From Paenibacillus taichungensis (GTDB taxonomy: Bacteria; Bacillota; Bacilli; Paenibacillales; Paenibacillaceae), in NCBI RefSeq assembly GCF_003287275.1, contig NZ_QEVW01000039.1, forward strand, positions 1-40,820: DNA of 40,820 nucleotides, in the 5' to 3' direction. The notes beneath the pieces are model-generated. The model saw only the letters and a program-made list of their open reading frames with translations. It made no database searches and was not told the origin of the DNA. This document shows positions 7,874 through 17,523 of this stretch, in pieces (position 1 is the stretch's first letter; each line of letters begins with the position of its first letter). A program made the position numbers and the translations under genes.

Positions 7874-8743
7874 ATGATCAATTTGACAATCGGGGAAAAA
7901 GTCTGGCAATCCGTCGTTTATGTTATTCTTATTTTTTTATCACTACTCTGCTTACTACCCTTTCTATATGTGATTGCTGTCTCAGTAACGCCAGAATCGG
8001 AAGTGTTAAGAAGAGGGATTGTGATTATACCAGAATCTTTTACCTTCCTGGCCTATAAAGAAGTATTCATCTCTCATGGGATCTGGCAGGCGTATAAAAT
8101 TACGTTGTTTCGAACGATTGTAGGCACGATGCTTAATGTGTTATTTACGGTCTTAGCAGCTTATCCGTTATCCAAAAAATATTTGCCGGGACGCAGTCCG
8201 TTTTTACTATTCATTGTGTTTACCATGATGTTTAGTGGGGGGTTAATTCCGACTTATCTACTAATTCGCTCTCTGGGGTTGCTAAATAGTCCGTGGGTAT
8301 TGATCATTCCAAATCTCATTAGTGCATTTAACCTGGTGATTATTAAAGGCTTTTTCGAGCAATTGCCTGGTGAAATCGAGGAATCAGCGAGGGTTGACGG
8401 TGCAAGTGAACTTCAATCGTTATGGCGGATCATTTTACCACTGTCTTTGCCCGTCATTTCCACCATTTCTTTATTTTACGCAGTGGGGCATTGGAACAGT
8501 TATTTCGATGCTATTGTTTATATCAATGATTCCAACTTCATGCCGCTTCAAGTAGTCTTGCGCAACATCCTGCTTAACGTCGCAACACAAAGCGCTGAAT
8601 CGCTCGCCAATTCCGGAGCTGTAAGTACGTTCGCTGTGCAGATGGCTACCGTTGTTGTGACTACGGTTCCGATTTTGATCGTTTACCCCTTTTTACAAAA
8701 GCATTTTACCAAAGGTGTACTCTTGGGATCCGTTAAAGGTTAA
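7874..8743 (+). CDS. carbohydrate ABC transporter permease, YtcP/AraQ-like
   Basis: The second permease of the importer has 289 residues, six predicted helices (first at VVYVILIFLSLLCLLPFLYV), the SVTPESE segment after helix one, and an EAA loop EESARVDGAS followed by IILPLSLPV. The C-terminus YPFLQKHFTKGVLLGSVKG is the hallmark ending of this subfamily. GAGGTGG lies just before the ATG. It pairs with the LplB-like permease upstream and the binding lipoprotein downstream, all in one operon. Confidence 0.93.
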   Translation: MINLTIGEKVWQSVVYVILIFLSLLCLLPFLYVIAVSVTPESEVLRRGIVIIPESFTFLAYKEVFISHGIWQAYKITLFRTIVGTMLNVLFTVLAAYPLSKKYLPGRSPFLLFIVFTMMFSGGLIPTYLLIRSLGLLNSPWVLIIPNLISAFNLVIIKGFFEQLPGEIEESARVDGASELQSLWRIILPLSLPVISTISLFYAVGHWNSYFDAIVYINDSNFMPLQVVLRNILLNVATQSAESLANSGAVSTFAVQMATVVVTTVPILIVYPFLQKHFTKGVLLGSVKG

Positions 8744-8761
8744 ATGGTGTTCCAACCTAAC

Positions 8762-8784
8762 TTATTACGGTGAAACCGTGATAA
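8762..8784 (+). other. intra-operon hairpin between permease and binding-protein genes
   Basis: TTATTACGGT, loop GAA, ACCGTGATAA: nine Watson-Crick pairs and one T-G pair, with no T-run after it. Its position just before the binding-protein gene suggests mRNA processing or protection that favours expression of the binding protein. Confidence 0.5.
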
Positions 8785-8808
8785 TATACAAGCAAAGGAG
8801 AGGTCAAT

Positions 8809-10395
8809 ATGCAGCGTAAGAAGATTTCATTTGCTATTCTGTCGGCAATCTTAGGATTGGGAACGCTATTATCAGGATGTGGGGGAAATGAAGAAGTTAC
8901 ATTAACAACTTCGAGTAATTCACAAGGGCAGTCTGGCCAGTTTGCAACCAAAATGAAAATCTCAATGTTTAACCAAGGCACTTTCAACGCTGCTGCTCCG
9001 GTACCGCCACGTGATGAAGATGTTCAACGTCAAATGTTGGAAAAAGAGATGAACATCGACTTGGATATGATGATTCCTCAAGCTGGGCAAGCAACAACCA
9101 AACTGAATACGCTCATTGCAGGCGGAGATATTCCAGATTTGATTTTCTTGAAGAGTCGGGCTGATCTCGCACAATATTACGACCAAGGTGTGCTTGCGGA
9201 TTTGACACCGTATCTGGATCAATTCCCTGAATTACAGAAACGGTTTGGCAACGACTCATGGGAGGCAATGTCCTATCAAGGAAAAACGATCGGAGTTCCA
9301 GGCTATGATAATGTTAACGGTATCAGCCGAAGTTTCTTCATCCGTAATGATTGGCTGAAAAAGCTGAATATGGAAGTGCCAACGACACCGGATGAGCTGT
9401 TCGAAGTTATGAAAGCCTTTACAGAGAAAGACCCGGACGGTAATGGCAAAAACGATACGTACGGATTCATCGGCGGTATGAACAAAGAAGGTAATCTGCA
9501 AACCTACGGCTTCGATAGTTTGATGTGGATGTTTGGCGTCAATCCTCCTTCGGCCATCGAAATAAAAGATAATGAACCGATATTCCTGTTTATCGATCCC
9601 AAAATGAAAGAGGCGCTTGCTTACATTAACAAAATGATGGCAGCCAAAGTGGTAGACCCAGACTGGGTGACGATGAATTCGCCTGATCTGTTGGACCAAA
9701 AGATGTTTAAGGGTAAAGTTGGTTTCATGATCAGAGATGCCCGTAGGCTTGAGCCGGATTATCAACAGAAAATGAAAGAAATTAGTGGCGAGGTGCCGGA
9801 ATGGATCGTCATTCCTCCGATGAAAGGTCCTTATGGTGATCAAATTGTAGAGAGAAAATCATTCCAAGGCAATTCATGGGCCATTTCCGCGAAAGCGGAT
9901 AAGGACAAAATCATTCGGATCTTGTCCATGCTGAATTATCTCTTTACAGACGAAGAAGCTTATCCAAACTTTGCATACGGGATTAAAGGGATTCATTGGG
10001 ATGTAGTGGACGGCAAAATCAAAAATAAAACCTCCGAGTTATCGAAGGAAATGAAAGAGAAGTACCTGTGGGTCGATCATTATAGAATGCCGCGCCGTGG
10101 TGATGATGCGGAGTACTTCAGCTTCCAGAATCCGAAGACGGCGGAAGCTTTCAAGGACAATCAGCAATATGTGGGGCCAACGCTGCCCGGAAATTTATTG
10201 ACCCCAGACCCCAGCGATACCTTGGATGCTGACCGCACACGTTTCATTAATGAAAGTTTAGTTAAATTTATGACAGGCAAAGAACCTCTTTCAAACTGGG
10301 ATAATTTCCTCCAAACGTTGGATACCAAGTTTGACATGCAGAAATATAAGGAAACAGCAATCAATCAATTTAAAGAAGCCGGCCTTATCAAGTAA
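8809..10395 (+). CDS. extracellular solute-binding lipoprotein of sugar ABC importer (LplA-like)
   Basis: A lipoprotein signal peptide ends in the lipobox LSGC (C24), followed by a flexible Ser/Gln-rich linker. The mature part is a family-1 extracellular solute-binding fold (DIPDLIFLKSRADLAQYYDQG; DPDGNGKNDTYGF, a calcium-loop-like segment common in this group). At 528 residues it belongs to the large LplA/YtcQ-type binding proteins, which usually capture oligosaccharides rather than monosaccharides. AAAGGAGAGG precedes the ATG. It is the last gene of the transporter transcript, and a terminator follows before the two-component genes. Confidence 0.92.
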   Translation: MQRKKISFAILSAILGLGTLLSGCGGNEEVTLTTSSNSQGQSGQFATKMKISMFNQGTFNAAAPVPPRDEDVQRQMLEKEMNIDLDMMIPQAGQATTKLNTLIAGGDIPDLIFLKSRADLAQYYDQGVLADLTPYLDQFPELQKRFGNDSWEAMSYQGKTIGVPGYDNVNGISRSFFIRNDWLKKLNMEVPTTPDELFEVMKAFTEKDPDGNGKNDTYGFIGGMNKEGNLQTYGFDSLMWMFGVNPPSAIEIKDNEPIFLFIDPKMKEALAYINKMMAAKVVDPDWVTMNSPDLLDQKMFKGKVGFMIRDARRLEPDYQQKMKEISGEVPEWIVIPPMKGPYGDQIVERKSFQGNSWAISAKADKDKIIRILSMLNYLFTDEEAYPNFAYGIKGIHWDVVDGKIKNKTSELSKEMKEKYLWVDHYRMPRRGDDAEYFSFQNPKTAEAFKDNQQYVGPTLPGNLLTPDPSDTLDADRTRFINESLVKFMTGKEPLSNWDNFLQTLDTKFDMQKYKETAINQFKEAGLIK

Positions 10396-10407
10396 AATAA
10401 ATAAACG

Positions 10408-10438
10408 AAGAGAGTGGCTATTCGTAGCCCCTCTCTTT
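10408..10438 (+). terminator. intrinsic terminator after the ABC operon
   Basis: Stem AAGAGAGTGGCTA/TAGCCCCTCTCTT with one mismatch and a 4-base TTCG loop, followed by a short T-rich stretch. Probably partial, letting some transcription reach the two-component genes. Confidence 0.65.
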
Positions 10439-10489
10439 ATTAGCATATGCTATTCTTAGTTTACTACAGAATTAAAAGGAAGATGATGG

Positions 10490-12229
10490 ATGCGAAGAAG
10501 AATCAGCTTGCCTTTAAAATTATTTTTTCTCGTGTTTGCATTTGTATTAGGGTGCATCATCTTGATAAGCCAATTGTCTTATCGCTATGTCCAAAAGGAA
10601 ATAAGAACCAATGACATTTTTTACACCAACCAAATTCTTGACAAGGTAGACCAGTATTTCACTGTTAATTTTTCCTCCTTCCAGACGATTCTCTTCTCAG
10701 TCGAAACATCAGTGAAAGCCAATATTGACAATACGGAAGTGATTAAAAAGCAATTAAGAGAACTGTATGAACTCAATAGTAATTACGTCAGTAATATTTA
10801 TTTGATCAAAAGCGATTTATCCATTTTAGGTGGAAGTACAGCTACTCGAATCTTCGATGAACCTTTATCTGAACGAGAACCTTTGTTTGATGCGGCTGAC
10901 AAGAACAGAAGGACTACCTTTGTTAGTGAACCTTACAAATCAAAGTATTCCGGCTGGACCGTTACGATGGTTCGATATCTTAATGGTGCTCCGTTTCCCA
11001 TGGCCATTGCGGTTGACTTGGATCTAAATGCCATTGAAGAAACCTTGTTCAAGATTAATAAACAAGAACAAATGAATCTGGCTCTGATCACAGCGTCAGG
11101 TAAAATCATTGCCGGTTTTTCTGAAAATAAAGGACTACTGAATATTCAGGATCATACGTTTTCGATCGGGGAAACGTCAGCTGAACAAATCCTGGATACG
11201 ACAGAAACAAGTCTTCAACTGCATACCATGGAGGGTGTTCCGGTCTCCCTTCTAAAAAAACCGACGGAGAAATTTAACTGGACCATAATCTCAATTAACG
11301 ATGAATCACGCTTGAAAGCAGCTTTGTCCAGATTGGAAACCTATTATATTGAGCTGCTAGCTGCAGGTCTTCTCTTAAGTTTGCTCATTTCTTTTTTGGT
11401 TGCCAAATATATAAGGAAACCACTCTATACACTCAAAACAAAAATGAAGCAAGTGGAGCAAGGCTTACTCACAACGACAATAACGATTAATCGAAACGAT
11501 GAGTTTGGAGATCTTTCACGAGCATTTGATCGTATGCTGCAACAAATTGTGGAACTGATTCGGGGAGCGGAGCTTCATAATGAACTCGAACGGAAGTTGG
11601 AAATCCAGGTGCTGCAGTCTCAAATTAACCCTCATTTTCTGTATAACACACTTGGTTCGATCAGCAACGTTATACGTCTCGGGCAAATAGAGAAAGTAGA
11701 TGTGGTGATTGGATCGCTCATTTCATTATTGGAATACGGGATAGACGATGCTTCAGAGAAGGTTTCCTTACGTCAGGAACTACGCAATGTAGCGGACTAT
11801 ATCGAGATCCAGAACATTCGGTATAACCGAAACTTCCACTTGATAGAAAATATCGAAGCAGGGTTAATGGATTTCCCAGTTTTTCGAATGCTGCTGCAGC
11901 CTCTTGTGGAGAATAGCATCTTCCATGGTTATAACGGAGGGGGAATTGAGGGGCCTATTACGATTCATGCGTACAGGGAGGGTGGTATCGTCATCATAGA
12001 AGTTGTTGATCAAGGCGAGGGAATTCCTGCTGATAAAATAAAGCATATTTTAATCTCAGAACCGAGTGAAATGGAAGTGAAGAGGAAAAGAATCGGGCTA
12101 AATAATATTCATGGCCGAATAAGACTTCACTACGGAGATCAATTTGGACTGCAAATCATTAGCATACCTAAGGAAATAACCCGTGTACGCGCTATATTCC
12201 CGGAAGAATTGCAAAAAGGAGATGCATAA
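10490..12229 (+). CDS. sensor histidine kinase, YesM-like
   Basis: This is a membrane sensor kinase. Helix one is near residues 8-30, an extracellular dCache-like sensing region fills about 31-280, helix two is near 285-307, and a HAMP linker follows. The phospho-acceptor is H382 in the His_kinase motif QINPHFLYNTL, then the HATPase domain with the N-box LVENSIFHG, G1 box VDQGEGIPADK and GLNNIHGRI. Such YesM-type kinases pair with AraC-type response regulators to control sugar uptake and polysaccharide enzymes. Its stop codon overlaps the start of the next gene (TAATG), showing translational coupling. The sensed ligand is unknown but is likely a glycan fragment, possibly presented by the binding protein. 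Confidence 0.93.
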   Translation: MRRRISLPLKLFFLVFAFVLGCIILISQLSYRYVQKEIRTNDIFYTNQILDKVDQYFTVNFSSFQTILFSVETSVKANIDNTEVIKKQLRELYELNSNYVSNIYLIKSDLSILGGSTATRIFDEPLSEREPLFDAADKNRRTTFVSEPYKSKYSGWTVTMVRYLNGAPFPMAIAVDLDLNAIEETLFKINKQEQMNLALITASGKIIAGFSENKGLLNIQDHTFSIGETSAEQILDTTETSLQLHTMEGVPVSLLKKPTEKFNWTIISINDESRLKAALSRLETYYIELLAAGLLLSLLISFLVAKYIRKPLYTLKTKMKQVEQGLLTTTITINRNDEFGDLSRAFDRMLQQIVELIRGAELHNELERKLEIQVLQSQINPHFLYNTLGSISNVIRLGQIEKVDVVIGSLISLLEYGIDDASEKVSLRQELRNVADYIEIQNIRYNRNFHLIENIEAGLMDFPVFRMLLQPLVENSIFHGYNGGGIEGPITIHAYREGGIVIIEVVDQGEGIPADKIKHILISEPSEMEVKRKRIGLNNIHGRIRLHYGDQFGLQIISIPKEITRVRAIFPEELQKGDA

Positions 12230-13851
12230 TGGTGAGAGAATATACCTGCTTCATTGTTGACGATGAAGACCTGATTATTCAAAGATTGGAATTGTTTTTT
12301 AATGAACTCTCTCACAGGGATAAGCGATTTGTTCTAGTGGGCAAAGCGAATAATGGGCTGAACGGGATCGAGGAGATCATAAAACTGAAGCCGGACATCG
12401 TCATATCCGATATCGTTATGCCGCGTATGGACGGAATTTCCATGATTGAGCAGCTTAAGGCGGAGCTCCCCCATACCCAATACATACTTTTGACCGCCTA
12501 TTCATCCTTTGAATACGCCCAGCGAGCTATTCAAGCCAATGTATTGGAATACATTGTAAAGGTTCCGCTGAGGGAAGCGGATTTGAATCGAGCTTTGGAT
12601 AAAGCAGCCGGAATTTTAAATGAGTTTAAGAAAAAAGAAGCGGAATTTCAATCGTTAAACGTATCCGTGCTTGAAAATAAATATAGAGTGCGCAAGCAAT
12701 TTTTTAACGAACTGATCAGAGGCGAAATTCCTTCTCATCGGGCATCGGATTTTGCCAATCGCATGCAGTTTCATTTCTTTCAAGCCAACTATTGCTGCTT
12801 CATCGTTGAAATGAATACGTATGAAAGTTTCCGAAACGAATACGCAGCCGCAGATCAAAACATCTTGAAATATGCGATTACGAATATCATCGAAGAAACG
12901 GTGATGAATGGTGGCAGTGGGGTAGCTGCGGATCTGTCCGAAAATTGTTTTATTGGCTTTCTATCCTGGGAAAATAACCGCAGTGATATGGAAACGGAAT
13001 ATGCTTGCCTATCCTTGGGTGGACAGATCGTCTCTCATTTGCATCAATATCTGAATCAAAAGGTATCTGTTGCTTTTGGTGGTCCACACCGAGGCTGGGA
13101 GTCGATCAAACAGGCGTACACGGAAGCTAAAAATGTGAGTGAGGATTTCTATTATCATACGGAGAAAGTAGTAAAAACACCGATGCATCGGTTCCAATAC
13201 CATAATGACAAAAAAGCAGATTTTCAGCAGAAACTGGCTGATTTTCTTATACGGCTGAAAAGGAAGATTTCCAAGGATGAGCTGGAGAATGCGCTTTCCG
13301 ATCTGAACCAATTTGTGACGGACCATAAAATCCACAAGTCCATCATGGCGCCAATGATTAGAGACTTGTACAGAGACATTACCGTAAAGTTTAAAACAGG
13401 GAATAAGATGGCCACGGAAGTTGCAGACTTCCCCATGGAATTTATGGCTTTTCAGGAGCAGCTCGCCTATATTGGCGACTTCACATTCGAATACGTACAC
13501 GCGGGCCAACTATTACATCGGGCAGAAATCATGAGTGCCATGCATTTTATCGAGAAAAACCTGAAACAACGCTTAACGTTGGAGGCGATTGCCGAGGAAG
13601 TGAATTTAGCACCATCGTATTTTAGCAGTTTATTCAAGAAAACAATGAACGAAGGCGTGATCAGTTACATCAACCGTAAAAAGATCCACCTCGCTCTCGA
13701 GTTGTTGAATAGCAGGGATTATTCTTTGTTGGAATTGTGCGAGGAAGTAGGCATCGTCAATGAAGGTTACTTTTGCAAACTGTTTAAAGAATATACGGGT
13801 GATACACCTAAGCAATATCGGATCAAAATGACACGGTACGAGTCCAAATAA
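12229..13851 (+). CDS. response regulator with AraC-type DNA-binding domain, YesN-like
   Basis: An N-terminal receiver domain has the acidic pair D11-D12, phospho-acceptor D61 in VISDIVMPRMDG, and LLTAYSSF. The usual Lys-Pro pair appears as KVP. A long middle region (about 140-430) of the YesN type follows, then two AraC helix-turn-helix units near residues 430-535 (RLTLEAIAEEVNLAPSYFSSLF and a second ending GDTPKQYR). It is the cognate partner of the kinase encoded just upstream. The shared element at 6831 and 18081 is the obvious candidate target, because AraC dimers bind direct repeats next to promoters with poor -35 boxes. Confidence 0.93.
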   Translation: MVREYTCFIVDDEDLIIQRLELFFNELSHRDKRFVLVGKANNGLNGIEEIIKLKPDIVISDIVMPRMDGISMIEQLKAELPHTQYILLTAYSSFEYAQRAIQANVLEYIVKVPLREADLNRALDKAAGILNEFKKKEAEFQSLNVSVLENKYRVRKQFFNELIRGEIPSHRASDFANRMQFHFFQANYCCFIVEMNTYESFRNEYAAADQNILKYAITNIIEETVMNGGSGVAADLSENCFIGFLSWENNRSDMETEYACLSLGGQIVSHLHQYLNQKVSVAFGGPHRGWESIKQAYTEAKNVSEDFYYHTEKVVKTPMHRFQYHNDKKADFQQKLADFLIRLKRKISKDELENALSDLNQFVTDHKIHKSIMAPMIRDLYRDITVKFKTGNKMATEVADFPMEFMAFQEQLAYIGDFTFEYVHAGQLLHRAEIMSAMHFIEKNLKQRLTLEAIAEEVNLAPSYFSSLFKKTMNEGVISYINRKKIHLALELLNSRDYSLLELCEEVGIVNEGYFCKLFKEYTGDTPKQYRIKMTRYESK

Positions 13852-13914
13852 GGATGCAAAAAATGTATGATTTTTTCGCGAAATCCTGTAAAAAAAAAGG
13901 GACCAAAACCATTA

Positions 13915-13942
13915 CCATGATAGAAGCATCTAATCATGGAGG
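13915..13942 (+). promoter_or_regulatory. hairpin overlapping the ribosome binding site of the FAD oxidoreductase gene
   Basis: CCATGAT (13915-13921) pairs perfectly with ATCATGG (13933-13939) across an 11-base loop, and the right arm takes in the first bases of the GGAGG at 13938-13942. It could dampen translation initiation. No ligand-binding fold is apparent. Confidence 0.4.
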
Positions 13943-13950
13943 TTATCAAA

Positions 13951-16167
13951 ATGGAGCTTATAAAAGCAGATGTAACCGTCGTAGGTGGAGGAATTGCCGG
14001 GATATGCGCTGCCATTGCAGCTGCACGCCAAGGCCTGCAGGTTTCACTTATTAATGATCGGCCGGTGCTAGGGGGGAATGCGAGCAGCGAGGTCAGGGTT
14101 CATATCAACGGGTCGGCATATCTCGGAAACAGTCCATCCTATTATGCTCGCGAGGGCGGGTTGGTAGAAGAACTCAAGCTGAAGATCTTTCATTATAATC
14201 CGTTATATAACAAGAAGCTTATGCTTTCACTTTCGGATACGGTCTTGCTCGACATGGTTTATGATGAGCCTAACATTTCTCTATTTCTGAATACATGCGT
14301 ACATGAAACGGGCATGGAGAACGGCAGAATTAAATGGGTGGAGGGTCTTCAATTAGCTTCCGAAAGAAAATTTCGTTTTGAAAGTCCCACCTATATCGAT
14401 TGCTCCGGGGATGGAATTGTTGGATACCAAGCAGGTGCTGACTTCCGATGGGGAAGAGAGGCGAAGCATGAATACAAGGAGGAGCTTGCTCCAGAAGTGG
14501 CAGATCATTACACCATGGGCGATACGATTCTGTTTCAAGCCCGTGACGTAAACTATTCCGTTCCTTACAAAAGGCCTGGCTTTGCGTATGATATTACGAA
14601 GCTGGAGTTTTTCGATAGTATCAGAAAAGGATTAAACCATCGGTCTTTTCCAAGGAAAATCAATGGACTTGGCGGATTGTGGTGGCTGGAATACGGCGGC
14701 CATATGGATATTATCAAGAATAATGAAGACATCGCATTGGAATTGCGGAAATTGGTGTACGGAATCTGGGATTATATCAAAAATAGCGGCGAGTTTGATG
14801 ATGTAGACAATCTCATCTTGGATTATGTATGCCCGATTCCGGGAAAGCGGGAGTCGAGGCGGTTTATCGGCGAACATATGCTGTCTCAAAACGATCTTAC
14901 AGCAAAGACTCATTTCGAAGATGCTGTATCCGTCGGAGGTTGGTATATGGATCTGCATGCGAATAAAGGCATCTACGATGAGGGGCCGGCTACAGCGTGG
15001 AATTTCGTGCCGGGATTGTATAATATCCCTTTCCGCAGCTTGTTTTCACGCAACGTTCCCAATCTCATGTTCGCTGGCCGGAATATAAGCGCTACCCATG
15101 TGGCTTTCGGATCCACAAGGGTGATGGCAACCTGTGGTTGTATGGGGCAGGCTGTAGGAACGGCTGCTGCGTTATGCGTAAAATATGAGACAGACCCCGC
15201 AGCCATCGTCAAAGACCATATGGGTGAGCTTCAGGCGCAGCTGCTTCGAGACGGGCAAACAATTGTAGGGCTTCAAGAGCAGTTGGATCCTTATTTCGCT
15301 GACGGATTAACGATTCGTGCCTCGTCTCAGCGAAGCTATGAACATTCTTATCCAACTGAAGAGATCTCCTTGGAGAAAGCATTATGTTTGGTCTTGCCGA
15401 TTCAGACATCCGAGGCTGAAAGCGTGCAGATCAAAATTAAAAACAGTTCTGAGCAATCGGAAACGCTGCAAGTGAAGCTGTTTGGCGGGGAGCGGAAGGA
15501 AAACTATATTCCCACCAACGAGCTGAAAGACTACAAATTGGTGATTTCACCGGGGTACGATGACTGGATTACGCTGGACTTGGGTTGCGAAAAGCCGACT
15601 GACGACAAAATCTACATCGTATTGGAAGGTACGGCGAGCCTTGGCGTATATGGCAATGAAGAAAAAATGACAGGAGCGGTGAGCTTCTATTATAGACCTG
15701 AAGAGCCGTCCAGATTGAAGAAATTTAACAGAAGCATTTGCTTCAAGGATCTGATACCATCCCAGGATATGTATGATCCCGCAAATGTCGTCAACGGCTT
15801 CTCCAGACCTTATGGTCTGCCGAACGGCTGGATTTCGGAACATTCGGAAGGGCAGGAATGGTTGGAATTTGGTTTTGCAAGCCCCAAGAATCTGGATGAA
15901 ATCCATCTTGTTTTCAATTCGCAGCTGAATTTGGAGCATTTCGACGATCCGATCGAGCCATTGATTCAGGATTATGATGTGACCTTAACCTTAGAAGACG
16001 GAACCGAGAGTGAAATTAATATCCGTGGTAATTATCTTTCGTTGAGCAAACATCAAGTGCATGCAAAAGGTGTAACCCGAATCCGGTTTGATTTCTCTGC
16101 AACGTATGGTTCGCCTTATTATGAAGTGTTTGCTGTAAAATTTTTTGCTCCTAAAAACGCTAAGTGA
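13951..16167 (+). CDS. FAD-dependent oxidoreductase with C-terminal galactose-binding-like domain
   Basis: The N-terminus VTVVGGGIAGICAAIAAARQ is an FAD-binding Rossmann motif of the FAD_oxidored type (PF12831-like), supported by VLGGNASSEVRV and a second flavin-contact region GSTRVMATCGCMGQAVGTAA. After about residue 480 come beta-rich regions; the last (YDPANVVNGFSRPYG to the end) looks like a discoidin/galactose-binding jelly roll. There is no signal peptide, so it acts in the cytoplasm. I start it at 13951, where GGAGG is 8 bases upstream; an ATG at 13936 overlaps that site. Such proteins often sit in sugar-uptake clusters of Paenibacillus and Bacteroidetes; oxidation of a sugar or sugar acid is plausible but not shown. 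The SGNH esterase follows directly. Confidence 0.85.
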   Translation: MELIKADVTVVGGGIAGICAAIAAARQGLQVSLINDRPVLGGNASSEVRVHINGSAYLGNSPSYYAREGGLVEELKLKIFHYNPLYNKKLMLSLSDTVLLDMVYDEPNISLFLNTCVHETGMENGRIKWVEGLQLASERKFRFESPTYIDCSGDGIVGYQAGADFRWGREAKHEYKEELAPEVADHYTMGDTILFQARDVNYSVPYKRPGFAYDITKLEFFDSIRKGLNHRSFPRKINGLGGLWWLEYGGHMDIIKNNEDIALELRKLVYGIWDYIKNSGEFDDVDNLILDYVCPIPGKRESRRFIGEHMLSQNDLTAKTHFEDAVSVGGWYMDLHANKGIYDEGPATAWNFVPGLYNIPFRSLFSRNVPNLMFAGRNISATHVAFGSTRVMATCGCMGQAVGTAAALCVKYETDPAAIVKDHMGELQAQLLRDGQTIVGLQEQLDPYFADGLTIRASSQRSYEHSYPTEEISLEKALCLVLPIQTSEAESVQIKIKNSSEQSETLQVKLFGGERKENYIPTNELKDYKLVISPGYDDWITLDLGCEKPTDDKIYIVLEGTASLGVYGNEEKMTGAVSFYYRPEEPSRLKKFNRSICFKDLIPSQDMYDPANVVNGFSRPYGLPNGWISEHSEGQEWLEFGFASPKNLDEIHLVFNSQLNLEHFDDPIEPLIQDYDVTLTLEDGTESEINIRGNYLSLSKHQVHAKGVTRIRFDFSATYGSPYYEVFAVKFFAPKNAK

Positions 16168-16184
16168 GGGCGGGTGAAGTCACG

Positions 16185-17393
16185 ATGAAGGAATTTTTCC
16201 CTCGAAGAGGGCTGCCTAATGTCATTCAAAAGTTGGAAAATGGGGAAACAGTAACAATTGTCTATTTTGGCGGAAGTAATACACGTTCTAAAGGATACAG
16301 GGTCATGACGGCGGATTGGCTGCGAGGGCAATATCCCAATGCGGATATCCGCTCTGTGAATGCAGGCATTGATGGGACAGGATCGGACCTCGGCTGCGCC
16401 CGTTTGGAGACAGATGTACTGCGTCATCAGCCTGATCTCGTATTTGTTGAATTTGTTGGAAACGATGGCGGAGTTCCCGAATCCAAAGCGCGAATCGAAG
16501 GCATTGTCCGACAGATTCGCAAGCACAGCCGGTTTACCGATATCCTGTTTGTGTATACGGTTAAGGAACGGGATTTGACCTCATTTCAATCCGGACAATA
16601 CCAGAAGGGCGCTCGTATGCAAGAGGAAGTCGCCGACTATTACGGCATTCCTTCGATTCATCTGGGCGTAGCAGTCAGTCAATTGGTTTTGGATGGAAAG
16701 CTCATTTTCACCTTAAGAGAAGACGTATCTATTCCCGGAGCCGTTATTTTTACGCATGATTCGATCCATCCAACGATTCCCGAAGGACACCAGATCTACA
16801 CGGATACAATCACCCGGTCATTTGAGAAAATGAGCGAACTTCGAGATCACGTGGGAAAGGTCGAGCATCACTTGCCGCAGGACCCATTGGTCCCGGCCAA
16901 TCCTTGGGAGTATGCAACCATGCTGCCACTGGATAGTCTTACTCATTTTTCTGCGGGGTGGTCTTACATGACCCCTGATGATTTTGCTTTAGTGCGCGAG
17001 TATGAATGGTTGTTCCCCGGTCTATGGCGAGCAGTCGATCCCGGAGAGACGATCACAGTGGAATTTGAGGGAACCCACATCGGATTATTCGATATTGGGG
17101 GGCCGGATTCCGGCAGATTGAAGGTGACGGTGGATGGAGGGGAACCCATTCTTATCGATCGATTCACATCATATAACGATCATAATCGAAATCAATATGT
17201 TTTCTTACCTGAGCTACCGATCGGGAAACATACGGTTCGCTTCGAAATCGATCACAAGAAGACAGACAAAGCGGCCGTGTTTGAGGCAAGTGGCAATGAG
17301 AGAAGTATGGAACATGTGCGGCAGAATTCTGCTTGGTATGATCAAACGGTCATTCAGCTTGGGAAATTGCTACTGGTGCAGCCGCCATTATAA
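16185..17393 (+). CDS. SGNH/GDSL-family hydrolase, probable carbohydrate esterase
   Basis: The catalytic serine is in VYFGGSNT (S31), the variant GGS form of the GDS block. FVGNDGG supplies the block-III asparagine, and HDSIHPTIPEGH gives the aspartate and histidine of block V. A beta-rich C-terminal region (about 230-400) with RLKVTVDGGEPILIDRF looks like an accessory sandwich domain. No signal peptide is seen, so it probably removes acetyl or similar esters from imported oligosaccharides in the cytoplasm (inference). The ATG at 16185 is used; a GTG at 16164 overlapping the previous stop codon is the alternative. It is co-transcribed with the FAD oxidoreductase. Confidence 0.85.
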   Translation: MKEFFPRRGLPNVIQKLENGETVTIVYFGGSNTRSKGYRVMTADWLRGQYPNADIRSVNAGIDGTGSDLGCARLETDVLRHQPDLVFVEFVGNDGGVPESKARIEGIVRQIRKHSRFTDILFVYTVKERDLTSFQSGQYQKGARMQEEVADYYGIPSIHLGVAVSQLVLDGKLIFTLREDVSIPGAVIFTHDSIHPTIPEGHQIYTDTITRSFEKMSELRDHVGKVEHHLPQDPLVPANPWEYATMLPLDSLTHFSAGWSYMTPDDFALVREYEWLFPGLWRAVDPGETITVEFEGTHIGLFDIGGPDSGRLKVTVDGGEPILIDRFTSYNDHNRNQYVFLPELPIGKHTVRFEIDHKKTDKAAVFEASGNERSMEHVRQNSAWYDQTVIQLGKLLLVQPPL

Positions 17394-17523
17394 TGGATCA
17401 TGAAGCTTTGTTTACTTGGAAAACCTACATCATAGCCGCTTGAAGACAAAAGAAACTAATATATTCTTCATATGTTATCATAAGCATTAAAAATAAATTA
17501 TTGAAGTTAGAAGGGAGTAAAGG

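Noticed and set aside
9256..9843. Long minus-strand open frame of 195 codons inside the binding-protein gene
   Set aside because: The plus strand has a clear lipoprotein; the reverse product is rich in His/Phe/Arg, as expected of an antisense shadow.
13009..13509. Minus-strand open frame of 166 codons inside the response-regulator gene
   Set aside because: No ribosome binding site or domain, and the plus-strand frame is certain.
16119..16526. Minus-strand open frame across the FAD/SGNH junction
   Set aside because: Antisense to conserved SGNH motifs; no domain.
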